Positions 28,064 to 36,463 of a DNA stretch of 64,000 nt are shown here, piece after piece. The translations under genes were made by a program, and so were the position numbers. Below the pieces are notes generated by a model. It was not told where the DNA came from. It saw nothing but the letters and a program-made list of their open reading frames with translations, and did not search any database. How positions within the stretch are numbered: position 1 is the first letter of the stretch; every line of letters starts with the position of its first letter. Origin of the DNA: Nitrosospira lacus (GTDB lineage: Bacteria; Pseudomonadota; Gammaproteobacteria; Burkholderiales; Nitrosomonadaceae); NCBI RefSeq assembly GCF_000355765.4, contig NZ_CP021106.3, forward strand, positions 653,137 to 717,136. The letters are read 5' to 3'.

Positions 28064-29019
28064 TGCAAGCCGTGAAAGTCGCTCCCGCCAGCGCCGCACA
28101 GCCCGGCAGGTCCGAACACTGGCAACGTACTCCGGGTGATGAACGGCGTGGTTTTATCCAGCCGCATGCACTGGAGGAGTTGTGGTTTCACACGGGTACC
28201 GCCTGCAACCTCGCCTGCCCTTTCTGTCTTGAAGGCTCAAAACCGGGAGATGATCGCTTGCAAATGCTGCGGTTGGGCGATGCCATCCCATTTGTGGACG
28301 AGGCGCTCGACCTTGGCGTCAAGCAATTCTCCTTCACCGGGGGCGAACCTTTCATCAACAAGGATATAATAGCTATCCTCGATTACGCATTGATGCATCG
28401 GCCTTGCCTGGTGTTGACCAACGCAACCGAGCCGTTACTCAAGCGTCTGCAACAGTTGGAATCATTACGTAAGCGGCCGCACCCACTGAATTTCCGCGTT
28501 AGCCTGGATTATCCTGACGCCGTCCGGCATGACGCCGGGCGCGGCAGGGGCATGTTTGCACGCGCGCTGGAGGGCTTACGCAGACTTCATGACATGGGGT
28601 TCCGCGTATCGGTGGCGAACCAGCTCTTGCCGGACATCGCGCCGGATGCGGTCGCGGCGCATTTTGCCGACATTTTTCGTGCTGCCGGTTTACCCGGGGA
28701 TTTGCCGCGTATCGAATTCCCCGAATTTCATCCCCCTGGCACGCGCGTAACGCTACCGCAAATTACCGAGCACTGCATGACGGCCTTCCAGACCGAGGAG
28801 ACACGGCGCGCATTCATGTGCGCGTTCAGCAAGATGGTGGTGAAAAGCGGTGGCCGGATGCGTGTTTATGCCTGCACCCTGGTTGATGACGATCCGGATT
28901 ACATCCTCGGTGAAACGCTGACGGAAGCCCTGCAAATACCCGTGAGCATGAAACACCATCGCTGCCATAGCTGTTTCAAATATGGCGCCACTTGTAGCGA
29001 AATGAAAACGGGAAAATAA
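28054..29019 (+). CDS. Radical SAM protein of the arsM cluster
   Basis: A 321-residue radical SAM enzyme with the CX3CX2C cluster motif at Cys51, Cys55 and Cys58 (TACNLACPFCLEG) and the GGEP-type SAM-binding strand FSFTGGEPFIN. The C-terminal part has further cysteines: AFMCAFSKM, VYACTLVDD and HHRCHSCFKYGATCSEM, which could hold an auxiliary Fe-S cluster as in SPASM/twitch proteins. Usual arsenosugar clusters carry ArsS (radical SAM plus selenodomain, with a different Cys motif); this protein is not obviously ArsS. It starts within the arsM stop region (10-bp overlap). The reaction is unknown; adenosylation or alkylation of a methylated arsenical is a guess from context. Confidence 0.82.
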   Translation: MLLVQAVKVAPASAAQPGRSEHWQRTPGDERRGFIQPHALEELWFHTGTACNLACPFCLEGSKPGDDRLQMLRLGDAIPFVDEALDLGVKQFSFTGGEPFINKDIIAILDYALMHRPCLVLTNATEPLLKRLQQLESLRKRPHPLNFRVSLDYPDAVRHDAGRGRGMFARALEGLRRLHDMGFRVSVANQLLPDIAPDAVAAHFADIFRAAGLPGDLPRIEFPEFHPPGTRVTLPQITEHCMTAFQTEETRRAFMCAFSKMVVKSGGRMRVYACTLVDDDPDYILGETLTEALQIPVSMKHHRCHSCFKYGATCSEMKTGK

Positions 29020-29058
29020 ATGGCTGCGCGCGAGTCTTGATTTTTAGAGGCACCCGGG

Positions 29059-31197
29059 ATGAAACATTGGTGGTTGCTTATCATACTGGTGTTGTTGGCT
29101 GGATTGTTCTTCGCCTTTGATTTCCAGCGGTTCCTCAGTCTCGAAATGCTCAAGAACAGCCGGGATGAACTGCAACAAGCCTTTCAGGCGCAACCGCTGC
29201 AAGTCATTGGCCTCTATGCCGCGGCTTATATTGTCATAACCTCGCTTTCCCTGCCCGGCGCAACGTTGATGACGTTGGCCGGCGGTGCCGTCTTCGGGCT
29301 GTGGGTGGGAATTGCAGCGGCGCTCATCTCCGCCAGTATCGGCGCAACCGTGGCTTTCTGGACGGCACGCTACCTGTTTCGCGATGCCGTGCATCACCGC
29401 TTCGGCGGCCATATGACTGCAATCAATGCCGGCATTGAGCGTGACGGCGCATTTTATCTCTTCACTTTGCGCTTGGTGCCGGTATTTCCTTTTTTCGTGA
29501 TCAATCTCCTGATGGGGCTTACCGCCATGCGAACCGCAACGTTCTTCTGGGTCAGCCTGCTAGGGATGCTCGCCGGCACTGCGGTTTATGTCAACGCAGG
29601 AACCCAGTTAGGCACACTGACCAGTTTGTCCGGCATTTTGTCGCCATCGCTGATCGGATCGTTTGTTCTGCTGGCCGCCTTTCCGTGGCTGGCACGGCTG
29701 GGGCTGGAGCGTGTCAGGGAGAGCAGGGTGCGCGGCCACTGGCCCAGGTCGTCCAGGCCACGCCGATTCGATCGCAATCTGGTGGTTATCGGGGCCGGTG
29801 CGGCGGGCCTCGTAACATCATACATAGCAGCCAGCACGCGCGCCAAGGTTACATTGATCGAAGGCTACAAGATGGGCGGTGACTGTCTCAATTTCGGGTG
29901 TGTGCCTTCCAAGTCGCTGATTCGTTCGGCCGGCTTTTTGCGACAGGCCCGGCACGCCAAAGACCTTGGCATTGCCAGCGCAACCGTCGACTACAACTTT
30001 GGTGACGTGATGGCGCGTGTGCATCGGATCATCCGTACGGTGGAACCGCATGATTCAGTGGAACGCTATACGGAACTGGGGGTGGAAGTCATTCATGGCA
30101 ATGCGCGCATTACCTCCCCCTGGACCGTGGAGGTCAACGGGCGGACCATAACCACCTGCGCTATCGTCATCGCCACCGGCGCTGCCCCCGCCATCCCCCC
30201 GATTCCGGGATTGGAGCAGGTGTCGTACTATACGTCCGACACCATCTGGTCGCTTACCGAACGCCCGGAGCGGCTGGTCGTGCTAGGTGGAGGGCCGGTA
30301 GGCTGCGAGCTGGCGCAGGCATTTGCACGCCTGGACTGTCAGGTCACGCAAGTGGCGAAAACGTGTTTGATGGAACGTGAAGATGCGGATGCCGTTGCGC
30401 TGATTGAGGCGGCGTTGCGCGCCGATGGCGTGCGCGTATTGACTCAGACCGAGGCTATTCGCTGTGAGCGCGCATCCGGTCAGCAATGCTTGATGGTACG
30501 CTACCAGGATGGAACCGAGGAAGCACTTCCGTTTGATGCCATGCTGTGCGCAGTGGGAAGAACTGCCCGGACCAAGGGCTTCGGGCTGGAGGAATTGGGA
30601 ATTCCCATTTCACCCAAGCGTACCATTGAAACGGACGCGTGGCTGCAGACACTTTATCCCAACATCTACGCTTGCGGCGACGTGGCGGGGCCATACCAGT
30701 TCACCCACGTTGCGGCGCATCAGGGCTGGTATGCAGCAGTCAATGCACTGTTTGGTGCCGTGAAACGCTTTAAAGTGGATTACTCAGTGATTCCCTGGAC
30801 CACGTTTACCAGTCCTGAAGTCGCCAGGGTCGGGTTGTCGGAGGATGAAGCGAAGAAGCAGGGTATTTCCTATGAGGTGACACGCTACGGGCTGGAAGAC
30901 CTCGACCGCGCTATTGCGGATGAAGCGGCACATGGCTTTGTCAAGGTGCTCAGCGTGCCGGGTAAGGATCGCATTTTAGGCGTGACCATTGTCGGCGATC
31001 ACGCCAGTGACCTGCTGGCGGAATTCGTGCTAGCGATGAAACATGGTCTCGGTCTCAACAAAATACTCGGCACGATCCATACTTATCCGACTTGGTCGGA
31101 GGCCAACAAATACGCCGCAGGCGAATGGAGACGCGCACATGTGCCACATCGACTGCTTGATTGGGTGGAAAAATATCACGCCTGGCGGCGAGGCTAG
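29059..31197 (+). CDS. TVP38/TMEM64 - FAD disulfide-oxidoreductase fusion
   Basis: A 712-residue two-part protein. Residues 1 to about 225 are a TVP38/TMEM64 (DedA-superfamily) membrane domain, including TLMTLAGGAVFGLWVGIAAA, RLVPVFPFFVINLLMGLT and further helices. From about 239 a full pyridine-nucleotide-disulfide oxidoreductase follows: FAD motif LVVIGAGAAGLVTS, redox-active Cys276/Cys281 in GGDCLNFGCVPSK, NAD(P) motif LVVLGGGPVGCELAQ, YACGDVAGPYQFTHVA and a C-terminal dimerisation domain ending HTYPTWSEANKYAAG. The FAD half resembles mercuric reductase/dihydrolipoamide dehydrogenase without a mercury-binding N-domain. It may reduce a thiol-bound substrate at the membrane face; substrate unknown. 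Confidence 0.87.
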   Translation: MKHWWLLIILVLLAGLFFAFDFQRFLSLEMLKNSRDELQQAFQAQPLQVIGLYAAAYIVITSLSLPGATLMTLAGGAVFGLWVGIAAALISASIGATVAFWTARYLFRDAVHHRFGGHMTAINAGIERDGAFYLFTLRLVPVFPFFVINLLMGLTAMRTATFFWVSLLGMLAGTAVYVNAGTQLGTLTSLSGILSPSLIGSFVLLAAFPWLARLGLERVRESRVRGHWPRSSRPRRFDRNLVVIGAGAAGLVTSYIAASTRAKVTLIEGYKMGGDCLNFGCVPSKSLIRSAGFLRQARHAKDLGIASATVDYNFGDVMARVHRIIRTVEPHDSVERYTELGVEVIHGNARITSPWTVEVNGRTITTCAIVIATGAAPAIPPIPGLEQVSYYTSDTIWSLTERPERLVVLGGGPVGCELAQAFARLDCQVTQVAKTCLMEREDADAVALIEAALRADGVRVLTQTEAIRCERASGQQCLMVRYQDGTEEALPFDAMLCAVGRTARTKGFGLEELGIPISPKRTIETDAWLQTLYPNIYACGDVAGPYQFTHVAAHQGWYAAVNALFGAVKRFKVDYSVIPWTTFTSPEVARVGLSEDEAKKQGISYEVTRYGLEDLDRAIADEAAHGFVKVLSVPGKDRILGVTIVGDHASDLLAEFVLAMKHGLGLNKILGTIHTYPTWSEANKYAAGEWRRAHVPHRLLDWVEKYHAWRRG

Positions 31198-31206
31198 CAG
31201 GTTGCC

Positions 31207-32043
31207 ATGAGCATGAAAATATCGTCGACAACGCAGTATGTGATGTTAGCCGCGACATTATTGCTGGGATCTTGGAGCCTGTCCGGCAATGCCGCTTCAC
31301 AAAAACTGGTTTTGACTGGCGCCAGCACGATCGCCCCGTTGGCGGGAGAGATCGCACGGCGCTTCGAGGCATTCCATGCCGGCACGCGCATAGATGTGCA
31401 GACCGGAGGCTCCGCGCGCGGCATTAATGATGCCCGCAAGGGAATTGCCGACATTGGCATGGTGTCCCGTGCCTTGAAACCCGAGGAGAAGGATCTGCGC
31501 GCGCATACTATTGCCCTGGATGGTGTGGGCATCATTCTCCATGCAAGTAATCCGGTCGCCGTGCTAAGCACGCAGCAGATTGCCGGGATTTATACTGGCA
31601 AAATCCTCAACTGGAAGATCGTGGGGGGGCGCGATGCACCCGTCACTGTGGTCAACAAGGCCGAAGGACGCTCAACACTTGAACTGTTTTTGAGCTATTT
31701 TAAATTGAAGAACAGCGATATCAAGCCGCAAGTGATCATTGGAGACAATGCGCAGGGGATAAAGACCGTAGCTGGCAACCCGAATGCCATCAGCTACGTT
31801 TCCATAGGTGCGGCCGAATATGAAATAACGCATGGCACGCCGATCAAGCTGCTGCCGCTCAACGGCGTCGCGGCATCGGTGATCAATATACGTAACGGCA
31901 CTTTCCCGCTGTCGCGGCCGCTCAATCTGGTGACGCGGGAAGTGCCGCAAGGACTGGTACGGGATTTTATCGAATTTACCCGCTCGGAGCAGGTACATGA
32001 TCTGGTCGAAGCACAATATTTCGTTCCCATCAGCGTCCGCTGA
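31207..32043 (+). CDS. pstS: Phosphate-type ABC transporter substrate-binding protein PstS
   Basis: Periplasmic phosphate-binding protein of the short PstS type (278 aa). It has a signal peptide (MLAATLLLGSWSLSGNAAS) and the anion-binding loops LTGASTIAPLAGEIARRFE, GGSARGINDARKGIADIGM and NKAEGRSTLELFLSY. It starts 9 bp after the fusion gene and leads a pstSCAB set. Phosphate is the expected ligand, but arsenate is a close mimic and this set is embedded in an arsM cluster, so the physiological ligand is an open question. Confidence 0.86.
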   Translation: MSMKISSTTQYVMLAATLLLGSWSLSGNAASQKLVLTGASTIAPLAGEIARRFEAFHAGTRIDVQTGGSARGINDARKGIADIGMVSRALKPEEKDLRAHTIALDGVGIILHASNPVAVLSTQQIAGIYTGKILNWKIVGGRDAPVTVVNKAEGRSTLELFLSYFKLKNSDIKPQVIIGDNAQGIKTVAGNPNAISYVSIGAAEYEITHGTPIKLLPLNGVAASVINIRNGTFPLSRPLNLVTREVPQGLVRDFIEFTRSEQVHDLVEAQYFVPISVR

Positions 32044-32052
32044 CACCATGCC

Positions 32053-32889
32053 GTGGATAAGTTGATACTCAGGCTGCTGTGCGGTGGAGCAGGCATCGCC
32101 GCGACCCTGGTGCTGCTGATTCTCTTGTTCCTGGCGGTCGAGTCATGGCCTGCGCTACGGCATATACCGGCCGGGCGCTTTCTCACCGATCCGTCATGGA
32201 GCCCCGGAGAAAACATGTACAACCTGGCGCCGATGCTGTCGGGTACGCTCTACGCCGCAGGCGGGGCGCTGCTGGTGGCAGCGCCGTTAGGTATCGCTTC
32301 TGCACTGTTTGTTGCCTATTACGCCCCGCCTCGCGTTGCCGGCATATACCGGCGACTGATCGAGCTGTTGGCGGGCATTCCTTCCGTGGTCTATGGTTTT
32401 TGGGGTTTGACCACACTTGTGCCGCTGATTAACCAATTACATCCGCCGGGGGCCAGTCTGCTGGCCGGAATTCTGGTTCTGACACTGATGATCCTGCCTA
32501 CCATCGCATTAACCGCGCATGCTGCGCTATTGGCCGTCCCCGCAGAATATCTGCGCGGTGCGGCGGCGCTGGGCATGTCACGCTGGGGCATGATTCGCGG
32601 GGTTGCCCTGCCGACGGCAAGACCCGGCATCGTGGCCGGCATAATGCTCGCCGCCGGCCGCGCCATCGGTGAAACCATGGCCGTGCTGATGGTTACGGGC
32701 AACGTGGTGCGGCATGCGGATAGCCTGTTTGATCCGGTGCGTACGCTTGCCGCTAATATTGCGCTGGAAATGGCCTACGCCATGAATGACCATCGCGCTG
32801 CCCTGTTTGTATCAGGCCTGACACTGATGCTGATGGTCATGGCGCTCTCGGGCGTAGCCGGCTGGCTGGCGAGAAATCGTCATGCCTGA
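32053..32889 (+). CDS. pstC: Phosphate ABC transporter permease PstC
   Basis: Inner-membrane permease of 278 aa with six hydrophobic helices and the binding-protein-dependent transport (EAA-type) loop YLRGAAALGMSRWGMIRGVA, preceded by LLAGIPSVVYGFWGL, both typical of PstC. The start codon is GTG at 32053, nine bases after pstS. It pairs with PstA, whose gene overlaps its end by 8 bp. Shorter than E. coli PstC (about 319 aa), mainly at the N-terminus. Confidence 0.9.
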   Translation: MDKLILRLLCGGAGIAATLVLLILLFLAVESWPALRHIPAGRFLTDPSWSPGENMYNLAPMLSGTLYAAGGALLVAAPLGIASALFVAYYAPPRVAGIYRRLIELLAGIPSVVYGFWGLTTLVPLINQLHPPGASLLAGILVLTLMILPTIALTAHAALLAVPAEYLRGAAALGMSRWGMIRGVALPTARPGIVAGIMLAAGRAIGETMAVLMVTGNVVRHADSLFDPVRTLAANIALEMAYAMNDHRAALFVSGLTLMLMVMALSGVAGWLARNRHA

Positions 32890-33751
32890 AGCAGTTTCCA
32901 TGAAGCTGGCGCATGTCCATCGGGATCGCCTCGCGCAACTGGCCGTTTGCCTTGCTGCGTTCGTGGTCTGCGCCGCGTTTGCGTGGATAGTCGGTGATCT
33001 AGTGCGCGGCGGCCTGGGGCATCTTTCCTGGGGTTTTCTTGTCGATTCGCCGCGGGATGCCGGCCGTGCCGGCGGCATCGGTCCGATTCTGGTTTCCACC
33101 CTTCTTATCTTGCTGGTCGCCCTGATGGCGGCGCTCCCACTGGGATGGGCGACAGCCGCGCTGCTTGCCGAATATGTGTCCGCCAACAGCGGTTTTGGCT
33201 ACGCGGTGCGCTACAGCCTACAGGTGCTTGCCGGGGTGCCTTCCATTGTTTTTGGCCTGTTCGGCAATGCTTTTTTCAGTATTTATCTGGGTATGGGATT
33301 CTCCATTCTGTCTGGCGGCCTGACTCTGGCCTGCATGCTGCTGCCCATTCTCGTCAGTACCGCCGAGGCGGGTTTGCGCGCCGTTCCCGATTCGTATCGC
33401 CTGTCCGCCGCCGCATTGGGCATGTCGCGTGCAACAACGCTGTTCCGGTTGCTATTGCCGGCCGCCGCGCCGGCGCTGGCCGCGGGCCTCCTGTTAGGGA
33501 TCGGACGCGCCATCGCCGAAACCGCGGCACTATTGTTCACCAGCGGCTATGTCGACCGCATGCCGGGTTCGCTGCTGGACTCCGGGCGCTCCCTGGCGAT
33601 ACATATCTTCGATTTATCCATGAACGTATCCGGTGGCGATACGCCGGCGCACGCGTCGGTATTGGTACTGATCGCCGTGCTGCTGTTCATCAATATGGTC
33701 GCCATGCGGCTCACCGCCCGTTGGCAGCACGGAAAAATGGTACCGGAATGA
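32882..33751 (+). CDS. pstA: Phosphate ABC transporter permease PstA
   Basis: Second permease subunit, 289 aa, with six hydrophobic helices, the motif VLAGVPSIVFGLFGNAF and the EAA-type loop SYRLSAAALGMSRATTLFRL. The start overlaps the pstC stop by 8 bp, as expected for stoichiometric synthesis of the heterodimer. The protein resembles PstC throughout, reflecting ancient duplication of the permease. Confidence 0.9.
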   Translation: MPEAVSMKLAHVHRDRLAQLAVCLAAFVVCAAFAWIVGDLVRGGLGHLSWGFLVDSPRDAGRAGGIGPILVSTLLILLVALMAALPLGWATAALLAEYVSANSGFGYAVRYSLQVLAGVPSIVFGLFGNAFFSIYLGMGFSILSGGLTLACMLLPILVSTAEAGLRAVPDSYRLSAAALGMSRATTLFRLLLPAAAPALAAGLLLGIGRAIAETAALLFTSGYVDRMPGSLLDSGRSLAIHIFDLSMNVSGGDTPAHASVLVLIAVLLFINMVAMRLTARWQHGKMVPE

Positions 33752-33772
33752 ACTTAAAAGTGTTCCAATTCA

Positions 33773-34627
33773 ATGCATTCCGAGCCTGAGCAACCCATAA
33801 GCCCGGCCAATAATGCCTACACGCTTGGCCCGATGCAAGCGGGCCCGGTGTGTTGCGATCCGCAGCCCTTGATCCAGGTCGACAATTTTTCCCTTCATTA
33901 TGGTGTCAAGCCTGCGCTGGCCAACATTACACTGGATATCTACCGTGGCTGCATCACCGCCTTGATCGGTCCTTCCGGCTGCGGAAAAACCAGTTTCCTG
34001 TCATCGATCAACCGGCTTACGGATTTGATCCCAGGCTGCCGGATTACCGGTCGTATTCGCATAGAAGGTAATGACATTCATGATCCTTCCCTCAATGTGC
34101 AGGCGTTACGGCGGCAGATCGGCATGGTATTCCAGAAGCCAACCCCCTTTCCACTCTCAATCCATCGCAACATCGAACTGCCCCTGCACGAGCATGGTAT
34201 TACGCGGCGTGCCCATACGGGGGCCATCATCCGACAGGTATTGCAGGATGTCGGGCTATGGGATGAAGTGCATGACCGGCTGGACGCCCCCGCGCTGAGC
34301 CTGTCCGGCGGCCAGCAGCAGCGTCTTTGCATTGCTCGCGCGCTGGCGTTGAATCCACAGATCCTGTTGATGGATGAACCATGCAGCGCACTCGATCCCA
34401 TCGCTTCGGGAGTGGTCGAGGATCTGATCAGCCGGTTGCGCGGCCGCTATACTATCGTCATTGTCACCCATAATCTGGCGCAGGCGCGCCGCATTGCTAA
34501 CTACGCGGCATTTTTTTGGGTCCGGGGCCATGTCGGGCGCCTGGTTGAATTTGGTCATTGCCGCCAGATTTTTGAATCGCCTGCCCATGAACTTACTGCT
34601 GCTTACGTAAATGGAGCGAGGGGATGA
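33773..34627 (+). CDS. pstB: Phosphate ABC transporter ATPase PstB
   Basis: ATP-binding subunit, 284 aa: Walker A IGPSGCGKTSFLSSINR, Q-loop IGMVFQKPTPFPLSI, signature LSLSGGQQQRLCIARAL, Walker B ILLMDEPCSALDPIA and H-loop IVIVTHNLAQA. The combination of PSGCGKT(S/T)FLR-like sequence and QKPTPFP is diagnostic of PstB. The N-terminal 35 residues form an extra low-homology extension. No phoU follows, unlike many pst operons. It is the last gene of the cluster, and the next gene on the strand (nirK) is 434 bp away across a MITE-like element. Confidence 0.93.
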   Translation: MHSEPEQPISPANNAYTLGPMQAGPVCCDPQPLIQVDNFSLHYGVKPALANITLDIYRGCITALIGPSGCGKTSFLSSINRLTDLIPGCRITGRIRIEGNDIHDPSLNVQALRRQIGMVFQKPTPFPLSIHRNIELPLHEHGITRRAHTGAIIRQVLQDVGLWDEVHDRLDAPALSLSGGQQQRLCIARALALNPQILLMDEPCSALDPIASGVVEDLISRLRGRYTIVIVTHNLAQARRIANYAAFFWVRGHVGRLVEFGHCRQIFESPAHELTAAYVNGARG

Positions 34628-34727
34628 TCGGGATGAAAAACCCTTTTATCGTCATGCCCATATGAAGGTAATTTAGCATGGACAGGTATATGTTAAAGCT
34701 GTATAGTTGCCGAGCCTTCGCTCTTTA

Positions 34728-34968
34728 GGGCATCTCTAAGAATTCGAATACAGCGGCAATGGGCTATTGCTCCTCGATCGCCAAATGAGACTATTTTCCT
34801 GCCTGCCGGATCTGCGCGGCGAGAGGTTGTTTGCGCCCCTCGCCCCTTATGGCTGTTGCGGGTCGCTGCGGGCAAGCGCGTTGCCGAGGTTGCTGACTGG
34901 GCACGGGGGATGAATCCAGGCGAGTGCGCGCAAGGATCTGGCCGGGAATCGAGTTTTTAGAGATGCTC
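34728..34968. mobile_element. MITE-like element with 20-bp terminal inverted repeats
   Basis: The left end GGGCATCTCTAAGAATTCGA (34728-34747) and the reverse complement of the right end, GAGCATCTCTAAAAACTCGA (34949-34968), match at 17 of 20 positions. The 241-bp interior holds no transposase, so this is either a miniature element or an insertion-sequence remnant. A clear target-site duplication was not seen. The core AGAGATGCTCTT recurs at 41929-41940, after the hao cluster. It lies directly upstream of nirK and could affect its promoter. Confidence 0.6.
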
Positions 34969-35061
34969 TTCAGAAAAGGGTGAGATGTTAGCCATAGAAT
35001 GCCGGGCGGAAAGAAATGGCGCATGGATATGCGCGGTAAATAAACATTTATGGAGGGAAAC

Positions 35062-36162
35062 ATGAACAAAGTTGTTCGAGGGGCAATCGGATTCGGATTG
35101 CTGTGTATGAGTGCCGGTGCGGCCATGGCGGCGACGGACATTTCCAAATTGCCGGTGGTCACCCAGAACCTGGTGGCCCCGCCTTTTGTGCCCCAGCATG
35201 ACCAAGTGGCCAAAGGGGGTCCCAAAGTCGTCAAGGTACGCATGGAGACCATAGAAAAGCTGGTGCAGGTCGCACCGGATGGCACCAAGATGTGGGCACT
35301 GACTTTCAACGGCACGGTTCCCGGTCCGCTGATCGTCGTGCACCAGGATGACTATGTGGAACTGACACTGGCCAACCCGAAGACCAGCACCATGGCACAC
35401 AACGTTGACTTCCATGCGGCCACTGGCGCGCTGGGCGGAGCCGGCCTGACGCTGGTGGCGCCGGGCGAAGATGTGGTATTGCGCTTCAAGGCGATCAAGG
35501 CCGGGGTATTTGTCTACCACTGCGCCCCGGGTGGCACCATGATTCCGTTCCACGTCATTTCGGGCATGAACGGCGCCATCATGGTATTGCCGCGCGATGG
35601 CCTGAAAGACAACAAAGGCAAATCGGTGCGCTATGACCGGGCCTACTACATAGGCGAGCAGGATCTCTATCTGCCCAAGGACAAGGACGGGAAATACAAA
35701 GTGTACTCCCAGCCTGCCGAAGGCATGGCTGAAATGCTCGACGTTGCCAAGGGACTCATCCCCACCCATGTCGTCTTCAATGGCGCGGTCGGTGCGTTGA
35801 CGGGCGACAATGCGCTCAAGGCCAAGGTGGGCGAGAAAGTGTTGTTCATTCACTCCCAGGCCAATCGCGATACCCGGCCTCACCTGATTGGCGGCCATGG
35901 CGATCTGGTATGGCAAGGTGGCAAATTCAGCGACCCCCCCGTCACCAATCATGAAACCTGGTTCATTCCGGGGGGTGCCGCAGGTGCTGCGTTGTATGAA
36001 TTCAGACAACCCGGGCTGTATGTGTACCTCAGCCACAACCTGATCGAGGCGGTGTTGCTGGGTGCTGCGGCGCACATGAATGTCGAGGGCACATGGAACG
36101 ACGATCTCATGAAGCAGCTCAAGAAGCCGAATGAGAATTCAACCCCGGCGATGGATCACTAA
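35062..36162 (+). CDS. nirK: Copper nitrite reductase NirK
   Basis: Periplasmic two-cupredoxin-domain enzyme reducing nitrite to NO. All copper ligands are visible: type-1 His in TMAHNVDFH, Cys and the type-2 His in YHCAPGGT, His and Met in [11 protein letters not shown]; further type-2 ligands are the second His of NVDFHAA and the His in [10 protein letters not shown], with the active-site Asp in HNVDFH and the His in RPHLIGGH. A signal peptide ([19 protein letters not shown]) precedes. The start at 35062 has GGAGGG upstream; an in-frame ATG at 35050 would swallow that site. In ammonia oxidisers NirK supports aerobic ammonia oxidation and nitrite tolerance. Unlike N. europaea, no ncgABC genes precede it. 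Confidence 0.95.
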   Translation: MNKVVRGAIGFGLLCMSAGAAMAATDISKLPVVTQNLVAPPFVPQHDQVAKGGPKVVKVRMETIEKLVQVAPDGTKMWALTFNGTVPGPLIVVHQDDYVELTLANPKTSTMAHNVDFHAATGALGGAGLTLVAPGEDVVLRFKAIKAGVFVYHCAPGGTMIPFHVISGMNGAIMVLPRDGLKDNKGKSVRYDRAYYIGEQDLYLPKDKDGKYKVYSQPAEGMAEMLDVAKGLIPTHVVFNGAVGALTGDNALKAKVGEKVLFIHSQANRDTRPHLIGGHGDLVWQGGKFSDPPVTNHETWFIPGGAAGAALYEFRQPGLYVYLSHNLIEAVLLGAAAHMNVEGTWNDDLMKQLKKPNENSTPAMDH

Positions 36163-36189
36163 AAAAGAATCCATTAGTATCCTGTCCGG

Positions 36190-36224
36190 CGCGGCTTCAA
36201 CCTTACGTTGAAGCCGCGTTTTTT
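36190..36224 (+). terminator. Rho-independent terminator after nirK
   Basis: A perfect 12-bp stem (CGCGGCTTCAAC at 36190-36201 with GTTGAAGCCGCG at 36207-36218), a 5-nt loop and TTTTTT immediately after. It ends the nirK transcript and isolates it from haoA. Confidence 0.93.
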
Positions 36225-36297
36225 ATGGAATGGATGCCCAGGCGGAATATGGTTTCTGAACGATTTCGTAAAAATGATGTCCAGGTGCGCAATTTTC

Positions 36298-36326
36298 TTG
36301 ACACAGTGCTGTTGCCGGGTTAGGCT
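36298..36326 (+). promoter_or_regulatory. Candidate sigma-70 promoter of haoA
   Basis: A perfect -35 box TTGACA at 36298-36303 is followed after 17 bp by TAGGCT at 36321-36326, which matches three of six -10 positions. It sits 138 bp before the haoA start, downstream of the nirK terminator. The -10 is weak, so the call is tentative. Confidence 0.4.
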
Positions 36327-36463
36327 AGGCGGTGTTCGTCAAGGTAATTCTGTGCTACTTTCGGGTTTTTCAGAATTAAATTAGGGTGGGCTATTGGCGT
36401 AACGCGATAGTCCAGACGGATCAGGCATCAAAAAAACAATTAATACGGATAAGGAGAAGAGAG

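Noticed and set aside
34957-36075. A long minus-strand frame opposite nirK
   Set aside because: nirK keeps every copper ligand; the opposite frame lacks any family signature and runs into the MITE-like element.
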